DNA of 64,000 nt from NCBI RefSeq assembly GCF_000012085.2, contig NC_008710.1:806001-870000 (forward strand), in the 5' to 3' direction. The notes beneath the pieces were generated by a model. It was not told the origin of the DNA. It made no database searches and saw only the letters and a list, made by a program, of their open reading frames with translations. This DNA is from Borrelia turicatae 91E135. Lineage in GTDB: Bacteria; Spirochaetota; Spirochaetia; Borreliales; Borreliaceae. Position 1 is the stretch's first letter. The number at the start of each line of letters is the position of its first letter. This document shows positions 43,188 to 52,501 of the stretch, in pieces. The position numbers were made by a program, and so were the translations under genes.

Positions 43188-45770
43188 ATGAGAAAAGATG
43201 TTACGCCGATGATGAGGCAATATTTGAATATTAAAGATAAACATAAAGATGCTATTCTGTTTTTTAGAGTAGGTAGTTTTTATGAAATGTTTTTTGATGA
43301 TGCTCTTGAGGGAAGCAAGCTTTTAGGATTAACTTTGACTAAAAGAGAAAATGTTCCTATGTGTGGAGTGCCTTGTCATACAAGTAAAGATTATATAAAA
43401 AAATTGATTTTGCTTGATAAAAAGGTTGCAATTTGTGAGCAAGGATTGCAAACTGATCCTAAAGGGCCTTTAGAAAGAGAAGTTGTTGAAGTTATAAGTC
43501 CTGGAGTTGTTATCGATGAAGATTTTTTGCAAGATGATATTAATAATTATTTGATAGCTATTAGTGATTATAAGGATTATTATTCATTTTCTTATATAGA
43601 TTTGTCGACATCTAGACTTGGAATAATCCTTTATGAGGGAAATTTTTTAGAAAAGTTGAGACGGGATATTGAGAAGTATTCTCCAAAGGAAATAATAGTT
43701 TCAGAGGATTTTTATTATGAATATTTAGAAAAACTTGCTCTTGATCGATTTTTAGTTAATAAGATTCCCCATTGGCATTTTGACAAAGAGATTGCCATGA
43801 AATCACTAAAAGAGCATTTTAATGTTCTTAGTTTGAGTGCTCTTGGGTTTAAAGAGGATGAGCCTTATTATGTTTCATCTTTTTTAATAATAGATTATAT
43901 AAAGAATAACTTGAAAAATTTATTAATTAATATTGACACAATTCATATTAATAATGATTCTGAATATATGTTTCTTGATGATGTTACTCAAATAAACCTT
44001 GAACTTGTTAAAAACAATAATGATTTAACATCCTGCTATTCTCTTTATTCAGTATTAAATGATTGTAAAACTCCCATGGGGAAGAGACTTTTAAGAGAAT
44101 ATATATTAAATCCGCTTTTAGATATTGTTGCAATTAACAATAGATTAGATCATGTAGAATTTTTAAACAATAATATTAACTTAAGTATGAAATTGAGAGA
44201 TATTCTTAGTAATGTTTGGGATATTGAGAGAATAATCTCAAGACTTCAAATGAAAAAATATGTTAAAAAAGATTTTTTATTGATTAAGGAATCTTTGACA
44301 GCATTTTTTTTAGCAAAAAGGCTTCTTAATGAACATTCTTTTAGTTATTGGATATTTGATGTTAATGATGAAAATAATATAAGAGAAATTTATTCTTTAA
44401 TTGATTGTTCCATTTCAAAGGAGCCAGATGAGCTTATTCAACATGGGTATAATTTTGAGATTGATCGTTTAAGAGAGATTAAAAATAATGCAAGCAAGTA
44501 TGTTGATGATTATCTTAATTTTGAGAGGAATTTTAGCAAAATTAGTAGCCTTAAAATTAGGAGAATTAATGTTCGAGGTTTGTTTTTTGAGGTTACAAAG
44601 AGTTATTATGGACAAGTTCCATCTCATTTTATAGAAAGTCAGACTTTAAATTCTGTTAAGAGATATAAAACTAACAAACTTATTGAACTTGAAAGGGATA
44701 TTAATGATGCTGAGGATAATTTATTGGCTCTTGAGCAAGAAGTGTTTGATGACATAGCTTCAAAAATTGTTAAGCATAGTGTGGTTATTAAAAAAATTGC
44801 TAATTTTTTTGCGTATGTTGATGTAGTCTCTGATTTTGCGTATTTGGCTAAAAAAAATGAATATGTAAGACCCACTCTAACTAACAATAAAGAAATTATT
44901 CTTGAGTGTTCTAGACATCCTGTTGTTGAGCATTATATGAAGGGAGTTGAGGCTTTTACTAAAAATTCTGTAAAAATTGACAATGATAAGTATTTTTGTT
45001 TAATTACTGGTCCTAATATGGCAGGCAAATCAACTTATTTACGTCAGACTGCTTTAGTTGTTTTAATGGGACATATTGGTTCTTTTGTGCCTGCTAATCA
45101 GGCCATCATAGGAATTACAGATAAGATTTTTTGTCGAATCGGGGCAAGTGATAATATTTCCAAAGGTGAGTCTACATTTTTAGTAGAGATGAATGAAACG
45201 GCTAATATTTTAAGAAATGCAACTCAGAATAGCTTGATAATTATGGATGAAGTTGGGAGGGGTACTAGTACTAATGATGGACTTGCTATTGCGTATTCAA
45301 TTGTTGAATATATTTTAGAACATATTCAAGCTAGAAGTTTATTTGCAACTCATTTTCATGAGCTTTCAGCTATTAAGCATGATTCTTTTGTTAATCTTTC
45401 AATGAAAATTGAAAGACAAGGTGATGAACTTATTTTTTTAAGAGAGGTTGAAGAAAAACCTTCTCTTAATTCTTATGGGATTTATGTTGCTCGCATAGCA
45501 GGAATACCTTTAAAAGTTATTGAGAGGGCTAATGTTATTCTTAAAAGTTTGACTAGTCGAGAGCATTTGTATGTGCCGGAATTTTTTACTTCAGCCACTT
45601 TGGTTATTAATGATGGTGAAGAAGCAATGAAAGAAGATTTAAGTTATGAGTTAGAACTTAATGATTACTTAGAACTTAAAAATTTTATTTCTAAAATAGA
45701 TGTCAATAATATTACTCCTTTTCAAGCAATGAATTTACTAAGTGAAATAATTTTAAAGACTAAGACATAG
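43188..45770 (+). CDS. mutS: DNA mismatch repair protein MutS
   Basis: An 860-residue MutS. The mismatch-reading motif GSFYEMFFDD (Phe-x-Glu) is near residues 29-38; the ATPase domain has P-loop GPNMAGKSTYLRQTA, Walker B IIMDEVGRGTST and FATHFHEL. The start MRKDVTPMMRQYL aligns with family N-termini, so the ATG at 43188 is right even though no ribosome site precedes it. It is followed by comFC after 10 bases. Confidence 0.97.
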   Translation: MRKDVTPMMRQYLNIKDKHKDAILFFRVGSFYEMFFDDALEGSKLLGLTLTKRENVPMCGVPCHTSKDYIKKLILLDKKVAICEQGLQTDPKGPLEREVVEVISPGVVIDEDFLQDDINNYLIAISDYKDYYSFSYIDLSTSRLGIILYEGNFLEKLRRDIEKYSPKEIIVSEDFYYEYLEKLALDRFLVNKIPHWHFDKEIAMKSLKEHFNVLSLSALGFKEDEPYYVSSFLIIDYIKNNLKNLLINIDTIHINNDSEYMFLDDVTQINLELVKNNNDLTSCYSLYSVLNDCKTPMGKRLLREYILNPLLDIVAINNRLDHVEFLNNNINLSMKLRDILSNVWDIERIISRLQMKKYVKKDFLLIKESLTAFFLAKRLLNEHSFSYWIFDVNDENNIREIYSLIDCSISKEPDELIQHGYNFEIDRLREIKNNASKYVDDYLNFERNFSKISSLKIRRINVRGLFFEVTKSYYGQVPSHFIESQTLNSVKRYKTNKLIELERDINDAEDNLLALEQEVFDDIASKIVKHSVVIKKIANFFAYVDVVSDFAYLAKKNEYVRPTLTNNKEIILECSRHPVVEHYMKGVEAFTKNSVKIDNDKYFCLITGPNMAGKSTYLRQTALVVLMGHIGSFVPANQAIIGITDKIFCRIGASDNISKGESTFLVEMNETANILRNATQNSLIIMDEVGRGTSTNDGLAIAYSIVEYILEHIQARSLFATHFHELSAIKHDSFVNLSMKIERQGDELIFLREVEEKPSLNSYGIYVARIAGIPLKVIERANVILKSLTSREHLYVPEFFTSATLVINDGEEAMKEDLSYELELNDYLELKNFISKIDVNNITPFQAMNLLSEIILKTKT

Positions 45771-45780
45771 GGGCATATAA

Positions 45781-46386
45781 GTGTGGAATTGGGGTGTTTT
45801 AAAAAGCATATTTCTTCCCTTTTGTTCTTGTTGTCATAAAGATTATGTTTACTTAAATGCTCTTTGCAAGGATTGTATTGAGTTTTTTCATTTCGATGTT
45901 AAGTTGAGAGATGATGTTTGGTATTTTTTTGACTATAAAAATGAATATAAGAACTTGGTTCTTACTTACAAGAGAGATGGACAAAGATTGCTTGGTCGGT
46001 TTTTTGCAAATGGGATTTTACATTTTTTGATGAGTATTGATTTTGACCTTGTTGTTAGTATTCCTTGTAGTTTTAAAAGAAAAATTTTTTATGGTTTTGA
46101 TCACATGGAATATATTGGAAATTTGTTAAGTCATAGTGAAATAAATTATATTAATGTTTTTAAGCGAAGATTAGGCAAAAGTCAAAAGCTATTGCGTGGA
46201 GATTTAAGGCATAGTAATTTGGAGAATAAAGTTAAATTAAAGTTGAGGTATAGGAATATTAAGTTTAAAAGGGTTGTACTTATTGATGATATTGTAACAA
46301 CAGGAGCATCTATGACTTTTTGTAAAGATATTCTTATAAGACATGGGGCTTTAAGTGTAATAAAACTATCAATTGCGAGAGTTTAG
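45781..46386 (+). CDS. comFC: ComF family phosphoribosyltransferase-like protein
   Basis: A 201-residue protein with an N-terminal zinc-finger pattern CSCCHKDY ... CKDC (residues about 14-31) and a C-terminal PRPP loop VLIDDIVTTGASM (about 171-183). ComFC homologues act in DNA uptake in competent bacteria and occur in many non-competent ones with unknown role. Start is GTG directly after mutS. Confidence 0.85.
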   Translation: MWNWGVLKSIFLPFCSCCHKDYVYLNALCKDCIEFFHFDVKLRDDVWYFFDYKNEYKNLVLTYKRDGQRLLGRFFANGILHFLMSIDFDLVVSIPCSFKRKIFYGFDHMEYIGNLLSHSEINYINVFKRRLGKSQKLLRGDLRHSNLENKVKLKLRYRNIKFKRVVLIDDIVTTGASMTFCKDILIRHGALSVIKLSIARV

Positions 46387-46401
46387 TTGATTATTGTTTT
46401 C

Positions 46402-46430
46402 TTGACATTTATTGTCGTTAATGTTATTCT
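46402..46430 (+). promoter_or_regulatory. Promoter of the rimP-nusA-infB operon
   Basis: Perfect TTGACA (46402-46407), 17-bp spacer, TATTCT (46425-46430); start near 46437, leader about 62 bases that contains a terminator-like hairpin. Confidence 0.75.
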
Positions 46431-46454
46431 TAGGTTGTATTGATTATTTTATTT

Positions 46455-46488
46455 AATAAGGTTCTTTTAAGAGAGCCTTATTCTTTTT
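46455..46488 (+). terminator. Intrinsic terminator or attenuator before rimP
   Basis: AATAAGG (46455-46461) pairs with CCTTATT (46476-46482), extended inward by a further four or five pairs including two G-U, and followed by TTTTT (46484-46488). It lies downstream of a good promoter and directly before the rimP ribosome site (AGGA 46489-46492), so it is either the end of comFC transcription or an attenuator in the rimP leader. Confidence 0.8.
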
Positions 46489-46498
46489 AGGAATATGA

Positions 46499-46930
46499 TT
46501 GGTTAAAATTATTGATAATAGTGAAGTTTACAATTTAATAAAGAATGTAACAGATCAATTAGGAATTGAAATTATAGAAATTAACACTTTCAAGAAAAGA
46601 GATGAAGGGAGAATTCAAATAGTTCTTTATAAGGGTAATGATTTTGGAGTTGATACTCTTTGTGATTTACATAAAATGATTTTATTGAGTTTAGAAGTGG
46701 TTCTTAAATATAATTTTAGTTTAGAAATCTCTACGCCTGGGATAAATAGGAAAATTAAGAGTGATAGAGAGTTTAAAATTTTTGAGGGCAGGAAGATTAA
46801 GTTAATGTTAGATAATGATTTTGAAGAAGGTCTTATCTTAAAAGCAGAGGCAGACGGTTTTATTTTTAAAACAGATACTAAAGAGATAAGAATTCTTTAT
46901 AGTGATGTTAAGAAGGCTAAATTATCGTGA
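46499..46930 (+). CDS. rimP: Ribosome maturation factor RimP
   Basis: A 143-residue 30S maturation protein. [28 protein letters not shown] (in parts: [14 protein letters not shown] and [10 protein letters not shown]) is the diagnostic centre. The start is TTG at 46499 with AGGA six bases upstream; the nearby ATG at 46495 is out of frame and closes at once. First gene of the rimP-nusA-infB-rbfA-truB operon. Confidence 0.9.
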   Translation: MVKIIDNSEVYNLIKNVTDQLGIEIIEINTFKKRDEGRIQIVLYKGNDFGVDTLCDLHKMILLSLEVVLKYNFSLEISTPGINRKIKSDREFKIFEGRKIKLMLDNDFEEGLILKAEADGFIFKTDTKEIRILYSDVKKAKLS

Positions 46931-46943
46931 AGGAGTCTTGGAT

Positions 46944-48389
46944 ATGATAAAGGGCACTGGTCAAATGATTGCCAATATTGCTAATGAGCGAGGAATGAGC
47001 ATAGATGCTATTCGAAAGACGGTTAGGGAATCTATAATGATAGCTTATAAGAAGTATTTTGGAACGAGTGAGAATGCTTTAATTAAGTTTGATGAGGATA
47101 CTGGGGATTTGATAGTTTATTCTAAAAAAAAGATTGTAGAGGAAGTTCAAGACGATATACTTGAAATATTGAAAGACGATTCTCAAGAATTTGAAGTCAT
47201 GGAAGATGGATATGCATATATTGAGATTGATCCAAAGATTTTTGATAGGCTTTCAATTCAAGTTGCTAAGCAGAGAACTAAGAGCGATTTGCAGGGAATC
47301 GAAGATAATGAACTTTATTTAGAATTTAAACACAAATTGCATAAAATTGTTATTGGGTATGTTCAGCAAAATAGGAATGGAGATCTTTATGTGAATCTTG
47401 GGAGTACAGATGGTGTTATTCCTAAGAAATATCAATCTCCAAGGGAAGTTTATGGGCTTAATGATAAAGTTCGAGTTCTTGTTTACAGTGTAAAGAAGGG
47501 AAAAAATGGAATAGAGGTAGTCTTATCAAGGACTCATCCTAAATTTATTGAGGAACTTCTTACTCTTGAGATTCCTGAGATTGAGGAAGGTCTTATTAAG
47601 ATTCATAAGATAGTAAGAGATCCAGGTTATAGAACTAAGGTTGCTGTTTATTCTGAGAAAGAAGAGATTGATCCTGTAGGTCCTTGTATTGGGCAAAAAG
47701 GTGTTAGGATTCAATCAATAATTAAGGAACTTGAAGGTGAAAAAATAGATATTATTCCTTATTCTAAGGATATTAAAGAATTTATTAGAGATGCCTTAAC
47801 CCCTGCTAAAATAGATAATGTATATATTGTTGATGAGGATTTGCATAAAGCTTTGGTGGTTGTTAGCGATGAACAGCTCTCGCTTGCAATAGGTAAAATG
47901 GGACAGAATGTTAGACTTGCAAATAGACTGCTTGATTGGGCAATTGATGTTAAAACTAGTAGTCAATTTGCTGAAATGAAAGCAAGTGGAGAGTTTAAAC
48001 AAGAGACTTTTGAAATGTTTGATAAAATTATTCAGGATAATGTTCAGGAAGATGAATTTGAGGAAATAAATAAAATTAGTGAGCTTAAAATTCTTGATAA
48101 TGATATTGTTGATAAATTGGTTGAAGCAGGTTTTGATGATATTGATAGTTTTTTGGATGCTAGTGAGGAAAAGCTTTTTGAGTTGGGAATAGGTTATGAA
48201 AAGCAAGAAGAAATAAATAAGATACTAAAGGAAGGGATGGTAATAATTTCTAATGATGATGGATCTATTGAAGGTATGAAAGATGAAGAAGAGTTGCTTT
48301 GTCCTGAGTGTGGGGCTGTTATTAATGAAAATATGACTTTTTGTCCAGGTTGTAAGATAGGGCTTAGCTTTGAATTTGAAGAGGAGTAA
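46944..48389 (+). CDS. nusA: Transcription factor NusA with C-terminal zinc ribbon
   Basis: A 481-residue elongation/termination factor: N-terminal polymerase-binding domain (1-130), S1 (about 133-200), KH1 and KH2 (about 210-345; GPCIGQKGVRIQSI and AIGKMGQNVRLANRLL), then a helix-hairpin-helix-like repeat (about 380-430). The C-terminus carries Cys453-x2-Cys456 and Cys467-x2-Cys470, a zinc ribbon absent from E. coli and B. subtilis NusA. The ATG at 46944 has AAGGAG 8 bases upstream; a longer frame from 46902 lies inside rimP. Confidence 0.94.
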   Translation: MIKGTGQMIANIANERGMSIDAIRKTVRESIMIAYKKYFGTSENALIKFDEDTGDLIVYSKKKIVEEVQDDILEILKDDSQEFEVMEDGYAYIEIDPKIFDRLSIQVAKQRTKSDLQGIEDNELYLEFKHKLHKIVIGYVQQNRNGDLYVNLGSTDGVIPKKYQSPREVYGLNDKVRVLVYSVKKGKNGIEVVLSRTHPKFIEELLTLEIPEIEEGLIKIHKIVRDPGYRTKVAVYSEKEEIDPVGPCIGQKGVRIQSIIKELEGEKIDIIPYSKDIKEFIRDALTPAKIDNVYIVDEDLHKALVVVSDEQLSLAIGKMGQNVRLANRLLDWAIDVKTSSQFAEMKASGEFKQETFEMFDKIIQDNVQEDEFEEINKISELKILDNDIVDKLVEAGFDDIDSFLDASEEKLFELGIGYEKQEEINKILKEGMVIISNDDGSIEGMKDEEELLCPECGAVINENMTFCPGCKIGLSFEFEEE

Positions 48390-48393
48390 TAGT

Positions 48394-50955
48394 TTGTCAG
48401 AAAATATTGATGATGATCGCAGTGAAGATGAAAAAAAAATTAAAGTTGTTAAATTACGAAAGAAAGTAGTAAAGGTTGTAGCCCATACTGATAAAAGTTT
48501 GAATAAATCCAAAGATAATTTTGTGGACCTCTCAAATTCAAGAGGAAATCAGGATTCTAATAGAGGATATTCTTATGGCAATAAAGATAGGGGAGTTAGG
48601 ACTTCTTCTTTAAATGTAGATAAGGATAATACTACTAGCCAGCAACAAGGTAATAGGGGCTATTTCAATAGGAACAATGCTTATAATAGAGATAATAGAG
48701 GATATTCTTATGGCGGTAAAGATAAGGGAGTTAGGACTTCTTCTTTAAATGTAGATAAGGGTAATACTAGTAGCCAGCAACAAGGTAATAGGGGCTATTT
48801 CAATAGGAACAATGCTTATAATAGAGATAATAGAGGATATTCTTATGGCGGTAAAGATAGGGGAGTTAGGACTTCTTCTTTAAATGTAGATAAGGATAAT
48901 ACTAGTAGCCAGCAACAAGGTAATAGAGGATATTTCAATAGAACTAATACTCATGGTAGTAGTAGTCCTCAGACATTTAGACGAGTAATAAGAACTAAGG
49001 TTATCTCTAGTGTTGCAATTTCACCTTCTGATTCTGATAATAAGGGTCTTAATAGGAAACTTGGTGAGAAGAAGAAGCAGCAACAAGAAAGTCAAAAAGG
49101 TTACAAGAGGAAAAAGGAAGAAATTGAGAGCAAAACAATAGAACAAAAAGTGTTTGAGCAGCTTCAAAAAAAGAAGAAAGAAAATCTAGCAAATCCAATT
49201 CCTAAGTCAATTGATATTATGGGAACTATTACTGTTGCTGAACTTGCAAGGAAAATGAATTTAAAATCCTCAGATTTAATTGCTAAGTTAATGACTTTAG
49301 GTGTAATGGTAACTATTAATGAGAAGATTGATTCTGATACTGCTACTATTTTGGTTGAAGAATATGGCTCTAAAGTTAATGTTGTGTCAATCTATGATGA
49401 AACAGTTATCGAAGCAGAAGAAGATGATGAGAGCAAGAGGGTTGCAAAACCCCCTATTATTACAATAATGGGACATGTTGATCATGGAAAAACCAAACTT
49501 CTATCAGTGTTGCAAAATATTGATATAAATCAAACAGAGTTTGGAGGAATTACACAACATATTGGTGCTTATACTATTAATTATAATGATCATGAAATAA
49601 CATTTTTAGATACTCCAGGACATGAAGCTTTTACTATGATGAGGAGTCGGGGGGCACAGGTTACAGATATTGTTGTGCTTGTTGTTTCTGCTGTGGATGG
49701 AGTAATGCCGCAGACTGTTGAGGCTATTAATCATGCAAAGGACGCAGAAGTGCCCATTATTGTTGCAATCAATAAGATTGATTTGCCAGATTCAAATCTA
49801 GATAGAGTTAAACATCAGCTTTCAGAGTATGATTTGGTTCCTGAAGATTGGGGTGGAAGTACAATTTTTGTTGCAATTTCGGCTCTTAAAAATATTGGTA
49901 TTACTGAACTTCTTGATATGATTATTCTGCAATCTGAAGTAATGTTATTGAAGGCAAACCCAACTAAAAGGGCTATTGGTAGAGTACTTGATGCTAGAGT
50001 TGACTTAGGTAGAGGAGTAGTTTGTTCTGTGATAATTGAGGATGGAACCCTTTCTATAGGAGATTCTTTTGTTGGAGGAGTCTATCATGGTAAGGTGAGA
50101 GCATTAATTAATGAGAGAGGAGTAGCTGTTAAGAGCGTTGGTCCTGCAAAAGCTGTTAATGTTTTGGGTTTTTCATCAATTCCTCAGGCTGGTGATCCAT
50201 TCCAGGTTACAAAGACAGAAAAAGAATCCAAATTAATTAGTTCTAAAAGACAAGATCTTAAAAAATATGAAGATGCTAAGAATGTAAAAAAAGTTACTGT
50301 ATCAAATCTTTATGATTCAATTAAGGATGGAGCACTTAAGGAACTTAAGATAATTTTAAAAGCGGATGTGCAGGGCTCTGTTGAGGCTTTAAAGCATTCT
50401 CTTGAAAAATTAACTAATAATGAAATTAGAGTAAAAGTTATCCATTCATCAGTAGGAGCAATAACTGAGACTGATATTAGTTTTGCATCAGCAAGTGAAG
50501 CAATTATTATTGGTTTTCACGTACGCCCTGCAGCAAAAGCACAATTGTTAGCCGATCAAGAAAAAGTTGAAATTAGAAAATATAATATAATTTATGATGC
50601 AATTAATGATATTAAATCAGTTCTTGAAGGCATGTTAGAACCAGACATTGAACAAAAATTTATTGGATTTGCTGAAGTTCGTGCTGTTTTTAATATTTCT
50701 AAGGTTGGAGTAGTGGCTGGATGTTATGTTTCACAAGGATGCATAAAACGGGATGCCGTAACTAATGTTATGAGAGAAGGATTTCAGGTGCATTCTGGTA
50801 AAATTTCTTCATTAAGGCGAGCTAAAGAAGATGTTAAAGAAGTTAATGCGCAATATGAATGTGGAATTATGATTGATAATTATTTTGATATTAGGGAAGG
50901 AGATATAATTGAGGCATTTGAGATTAAGAAAGTGAAGAGACGCTTTGAATCTTAA
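48394..50955 (+). CDS. infB: Translation initiation factor IF-2 with repetitive N-terminus
   Basis: An 853-residue IF2. The start is TTG at 48394 with GAGGAG 7 bases upstream, so the frame reaching back into nusA is not used. Residues about 56-184 are three near-identical 45-residue repeats (third incomplete) rich in Arg, Gly, Tyr, Asn and Gln. The IF2N domain ([14 protein letters not shown]) starts near 275. The GTPase domain begins with GHVDHGKT (about 360), with DTPGHE and NKIDLP. C-terminal initiator-tRNA domains are complete. Fourth gene cluster member after nusA. Confidence 0.96.
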   Translation: MSENIDDDRSEDEKKIKVVKLRKKVVKVVAHTDKSLNKSKDNFVDLSNSRGNQDSNRGYSYGNKDRGVRTSSLNVDKDNTTSQQQGNRGYFNRNNAYNRDNRGYSYGGKDKGVRTSSLNVDKGNTSSQQQGNRGYFNRNNAYNRDNRGYSYGGKDRGVRTSSLNVDKDNTSSQQQGNRGYFNRTNTHGSSSPQTFRRVIRTKVISSVAISPSDSDNKGLNRKLGEKKKQQQESQKGYKRKKEEIESKTIEQKVFEQLQKKKKENLANPIPKSIDIMGTITVAELARKMNLKSSDLIAKLMTLGVMVTINEKIDSDTATILVEEYGSKVNVVSIYDETVIEAEEDDESKRVAKPPIITIMGHVDHGKTKLLSVLQNIDINQTEFGGITQHIGAYTINYNDHEITFLDTPGHEAFTMMRSRGAQVTDIVVLVVSAVDGVMPQTVEAINHAKDAEVPIIVAINKIDLPDSNLDRVKHQLSEYDLVPEDWGGSTIFVAISALKNIGITELLDMIILQSEVMLLKANPTKRAIGRVLDARVDLGRGVVCSVIIEDGTLSIGDSFVGGVYHGKVRALINERGVAVKSVGPAKAVNVLGFSSIPQAGDPFQVTKTEKESKLISSKRQDLKKYEDAKNVKKVTVSNLYDSIKDGALKELKIILKADVQGSVEALKHSLEKLTNNEIRVKVIHSSVGAITETDISFASASEAIIIGFHVRPAAKAQLLADQEKVEIRKYNIIYDAINDIKSVLEGMLEPDIEQKFIGFAEVRAVFNISKVGVVAGCYVSQGCIKRDAVTNVMREGFQVHSGKISSLRRAKEDVKEVNAQYECGIMIDNYFDIREGDIIEAFEIKKVKRRFES
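48559..48945 (+). repeat. In-frame 135-bp tandem repeat in infB
   Basis: Copies start at 48559, 48694 and 48829, exactly 135 bp apart, the third broken off after about 115 bp. Copies differ by only a few bases. Each encodes [26 protein letters not shown] and NNAYNRD segments. The high DNA identity means recent expansion or ongoing homogenisation. Confidence 0.97.
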
Positions 50956-50979
50956 GCATCTGCTTTATTGTTTTTATGT

Positions 50980-51342
50980 ATGGAAAAAGAGATAAGAAAA
51001 TCAAAACTTGAGAGTTTATTAGTTCAAGAGATTAGTAATTTAATAGTATCAAAAGGAATTAAAGATCCTAGGGTTCATGCATTTTTAACTGTTGTGAGAG
51101 TTGAAATTTCAAACGATTTAATAAATGCCAAAGTATTTATTGGTTCTATCAAAGAAGGTGCATCACTTGATAATGCTATTAAAGCATTAAATAATGCTAA
51201 GGGATTTATTCAAAGAGAAATTGTTAAACGTATTAGAGTTAGGAATACTCCAAAATTGAATTTTTTAAGAGATGATACTATTTCTAAGGCTTTTTATGTT
51301 AATAAAATAATTGAAAATTTAAGTTTTAGTGAAGAACAATAA
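50980..51342 (+). CDS. rbfA: Ribosome-binding factor A
   Basis: A 120-residue KH-fold 30S maturation factor. [24 protein letters not shown] and [12 protein letters not shown] match RbfA (first quoted block in parts: [15 protein letters not shown]). ATG at 50980 is chosen because the protein then aligns with the family; TTG at 50968 would add four residues. Neither has a clear ribosome site. Confidence 0.88.
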   Translation: MEKEIRKSKLESLLVQEISNLIVSKGIKDPRVHAFLTVVRVEISNDLINAKVFIGSIKEGASLDNAIKALNNAKGFIQREIVKRIRVRNTPKLNFLRDDTISKAFYVNKIIENLSFSEEQ

Positions 51343-51348
51343 AATTAA

Positions 51349-52194
51349 ATGAATGGGATTATTTTACTAAATAAAAGAATTGGAATAACGTCTTGTAATA
51401 CCCTCTGTCCTTTAAAGAGATATTTTTCTACAAGTCGAGTTGGACATACAGGTACTCTTGATAAGTTTGCAAGTGGTCTGTTGGTCGTTTTAGTTGGCAA
51501 ATACACTAAACTTTCAAATTATATTATATCTTTAGATAAAGAATATATATCAGAGTTTGAGTTTGGAATTGAAACCGATACTCTTGATCCTAATGGTAGA
51601 GTAGTAAATACTACAAATTATATTCCAAGTTTAGAGGAATTAATCCTTGGTATTAAGTCTTTAGTAGGTGAGATTTATCAAATTCCACCTAAGTTTTCTT
51701 CAGTACATGTTAAAGGAAAAAGAGCTTATAAGTTAGCTCTTAGTGGAGAGTCTTTCAATCTTAAGTCTAGGAAAGTTAATATATATGATATTCAGATCTT
51801 GAATTATAATGTTGATTCTCGTATTTTAAAGCTACAAATAAAATGCTCTAAGGGAACTTATGTTAGAAGTATAGCAAGAGATTTGGCATTGTCTTTAGGG
51901 TCATATGCTTATGTTAAGAGCCTTGAGAGAATTAAGATTGGGGATTTTAGATTAGATAATGCTTGTTTTTGTGAAGATTTCACTAGCAATTCTTTAATGA
52001 ATTTAGAATCTTTAGGGCTTTTTGAAAAATTTTATGTTGATAATAGTATGATTAAGCTTGTCAAGAATGGTGTTTATATCAATGTTATGATTAGTGTTGG
52101 TGAGTTTAAGATTTTGAAGTCTAGCAATGAAGAGATATTAGCAGTAGTTTGTGGCATTGGTTTGAATAAATATAAATATGTTATTATTTTTTGA
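51349..52194 (+). CDS. truB: tRNA pseudouridine(55) synthase TruB
   Basis: A 281-residue enzyme making pseudouridine 55 in the T loop. The catalytic Asp is in GHTGTLDKFASGLL (about 31-44), and the KGTYVRSIARDL block (about 168-179) is present. It begins 6 bases after rbfA and ends the nusA operon. Confidence 0.94.
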   Translation: MNGIILLNKRIGITSCNTLCPLKRYFSTSRVGHTGTLDKFASGLLVVLVGKYTKLSNYIISLDKEYISEFEFGIETDTLDPNGRVVNTTNYIPSLEELILGIKSLVGEIYQIPPKFSSVHVKGKRAYKLALSGESFNLKSRKVNIYDIQILNYNVDSRILKLQIKCSKGTYVRSIARDLALSLGSYAYVKSLERIKIGDFRLDNACFCEDFTSNSLMNLESLGLFEKFYVDNSMIKLVKNGVYINVMISVGEFKILKSSNEEILAVVCGIGLNKYKYVIIF

Positions 52195-52401
52195 TAGTTG
52201 ATTTTCGAAAAATAATTAGTAGTATAAATCTTTTTAAGAATAAGACTATTAGTTTTTATTGCAGTACTTTTTACAAGTAACAGTAAAATAGAAAATCTTT
52301 TAAAGAGAGGGTTGAGTATGCTGAAGTCACGATTGAGAATTAGCTTAATTGATTTGATTGGTATTTTATGCAACTTGGTAAAAAAGTCTTCGGTTTGTTT
52401 T
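52195..52401 (+). other. Gap between truB and the rpsO promoter
   Basis: Apart from the candidate small ORF at 52318, the 307-bp truB-rpsO gap holds an imperfect dyad around 52243-52262 that is too weak to call a terminator, and the rpsO promoter and leader hairpin listed separately. Confidence 0.5.
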
Positions 52402-52428
52402 TGTTATTTGAATGAAAAAATATTATAA
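52318..52428 (+). CDS. Candidate small protein (36 residues) before rpsO
   Basis: An ATG-started frame of 36 codons with AGAGGG exactly 6 bases upstream, one of the better ribosome sites in the window. The product starts MLKSRLRISLIDLIGILCNL and has a basic N-terminus, a hydrophobic middle and three Cys near the end. Its stop codon lies inside the -10 box of the rpsO promoter. I recognise no family. It may be a genuine small gene or a leader peptide read from the truB transcript; it may also be chance. Confidence 0.35.
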   Translation: MLKSRLRISLIDLIGILCNLVKKSSVCFCYLNEKIL

Positions 52429-52429
52429 T
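52401..52429 (+). promoter_or_regulatory. Promoter of rpsO-pnp
   Basis: TTGTTA (52401-52406), 17-bp spacer, TATAAT (52424-52429); start near 52436, leader about 66 bases. Confidence 0.8.
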
Positions 52430-52448
52430 TTACTTTGAAGATTTAATT

Positions 52449-52480
52449 ATAGCAAAAAGGTCTATTTTAGGCTTTGCTAT
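52449..52480 (+). promoter_or_regulatory. Leader hairpin of rpsO, candidate S15 autoregulatory element
   Basis: ATAGCAAA (52449-52456) pairs with TTTGCTAT (52473-52480); above a 3-base bulge, GTCT pairs with AGGC around an ATTTT loop. The upper stem has a U-G pair beside G-C pairs, resembling the GU/GC site that S15 recognises in 16S rRNA. The AGGAG ribosome site follows 9 bases later. Confidence 0.55.
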
Positions 52481-52501
52481 GATGGTATAGGAGTCACTTT
52501 T

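Noticed and set aside
46387-46400. Immediate terminator after comFC
   Set aside because: No hairpin directly follows comFC; the only strong hairpin is 70 bases later, beyond a new promoter, and is reported as terminator/attenuator.
47796-48206. 136-codon minus-strand frame opposite nusA
   Set aside because: Low-complexity Ile/Asn/Phe/Leu composition on the antisense strand of a conserved gene; a shadow.
52074-52373. 99-codon minus-strand frame across the truB end and intergenic region
   Set aside because: No ribosome site, antisense to the conserved TruB C-terminus for part of its length, no recognisable domain.
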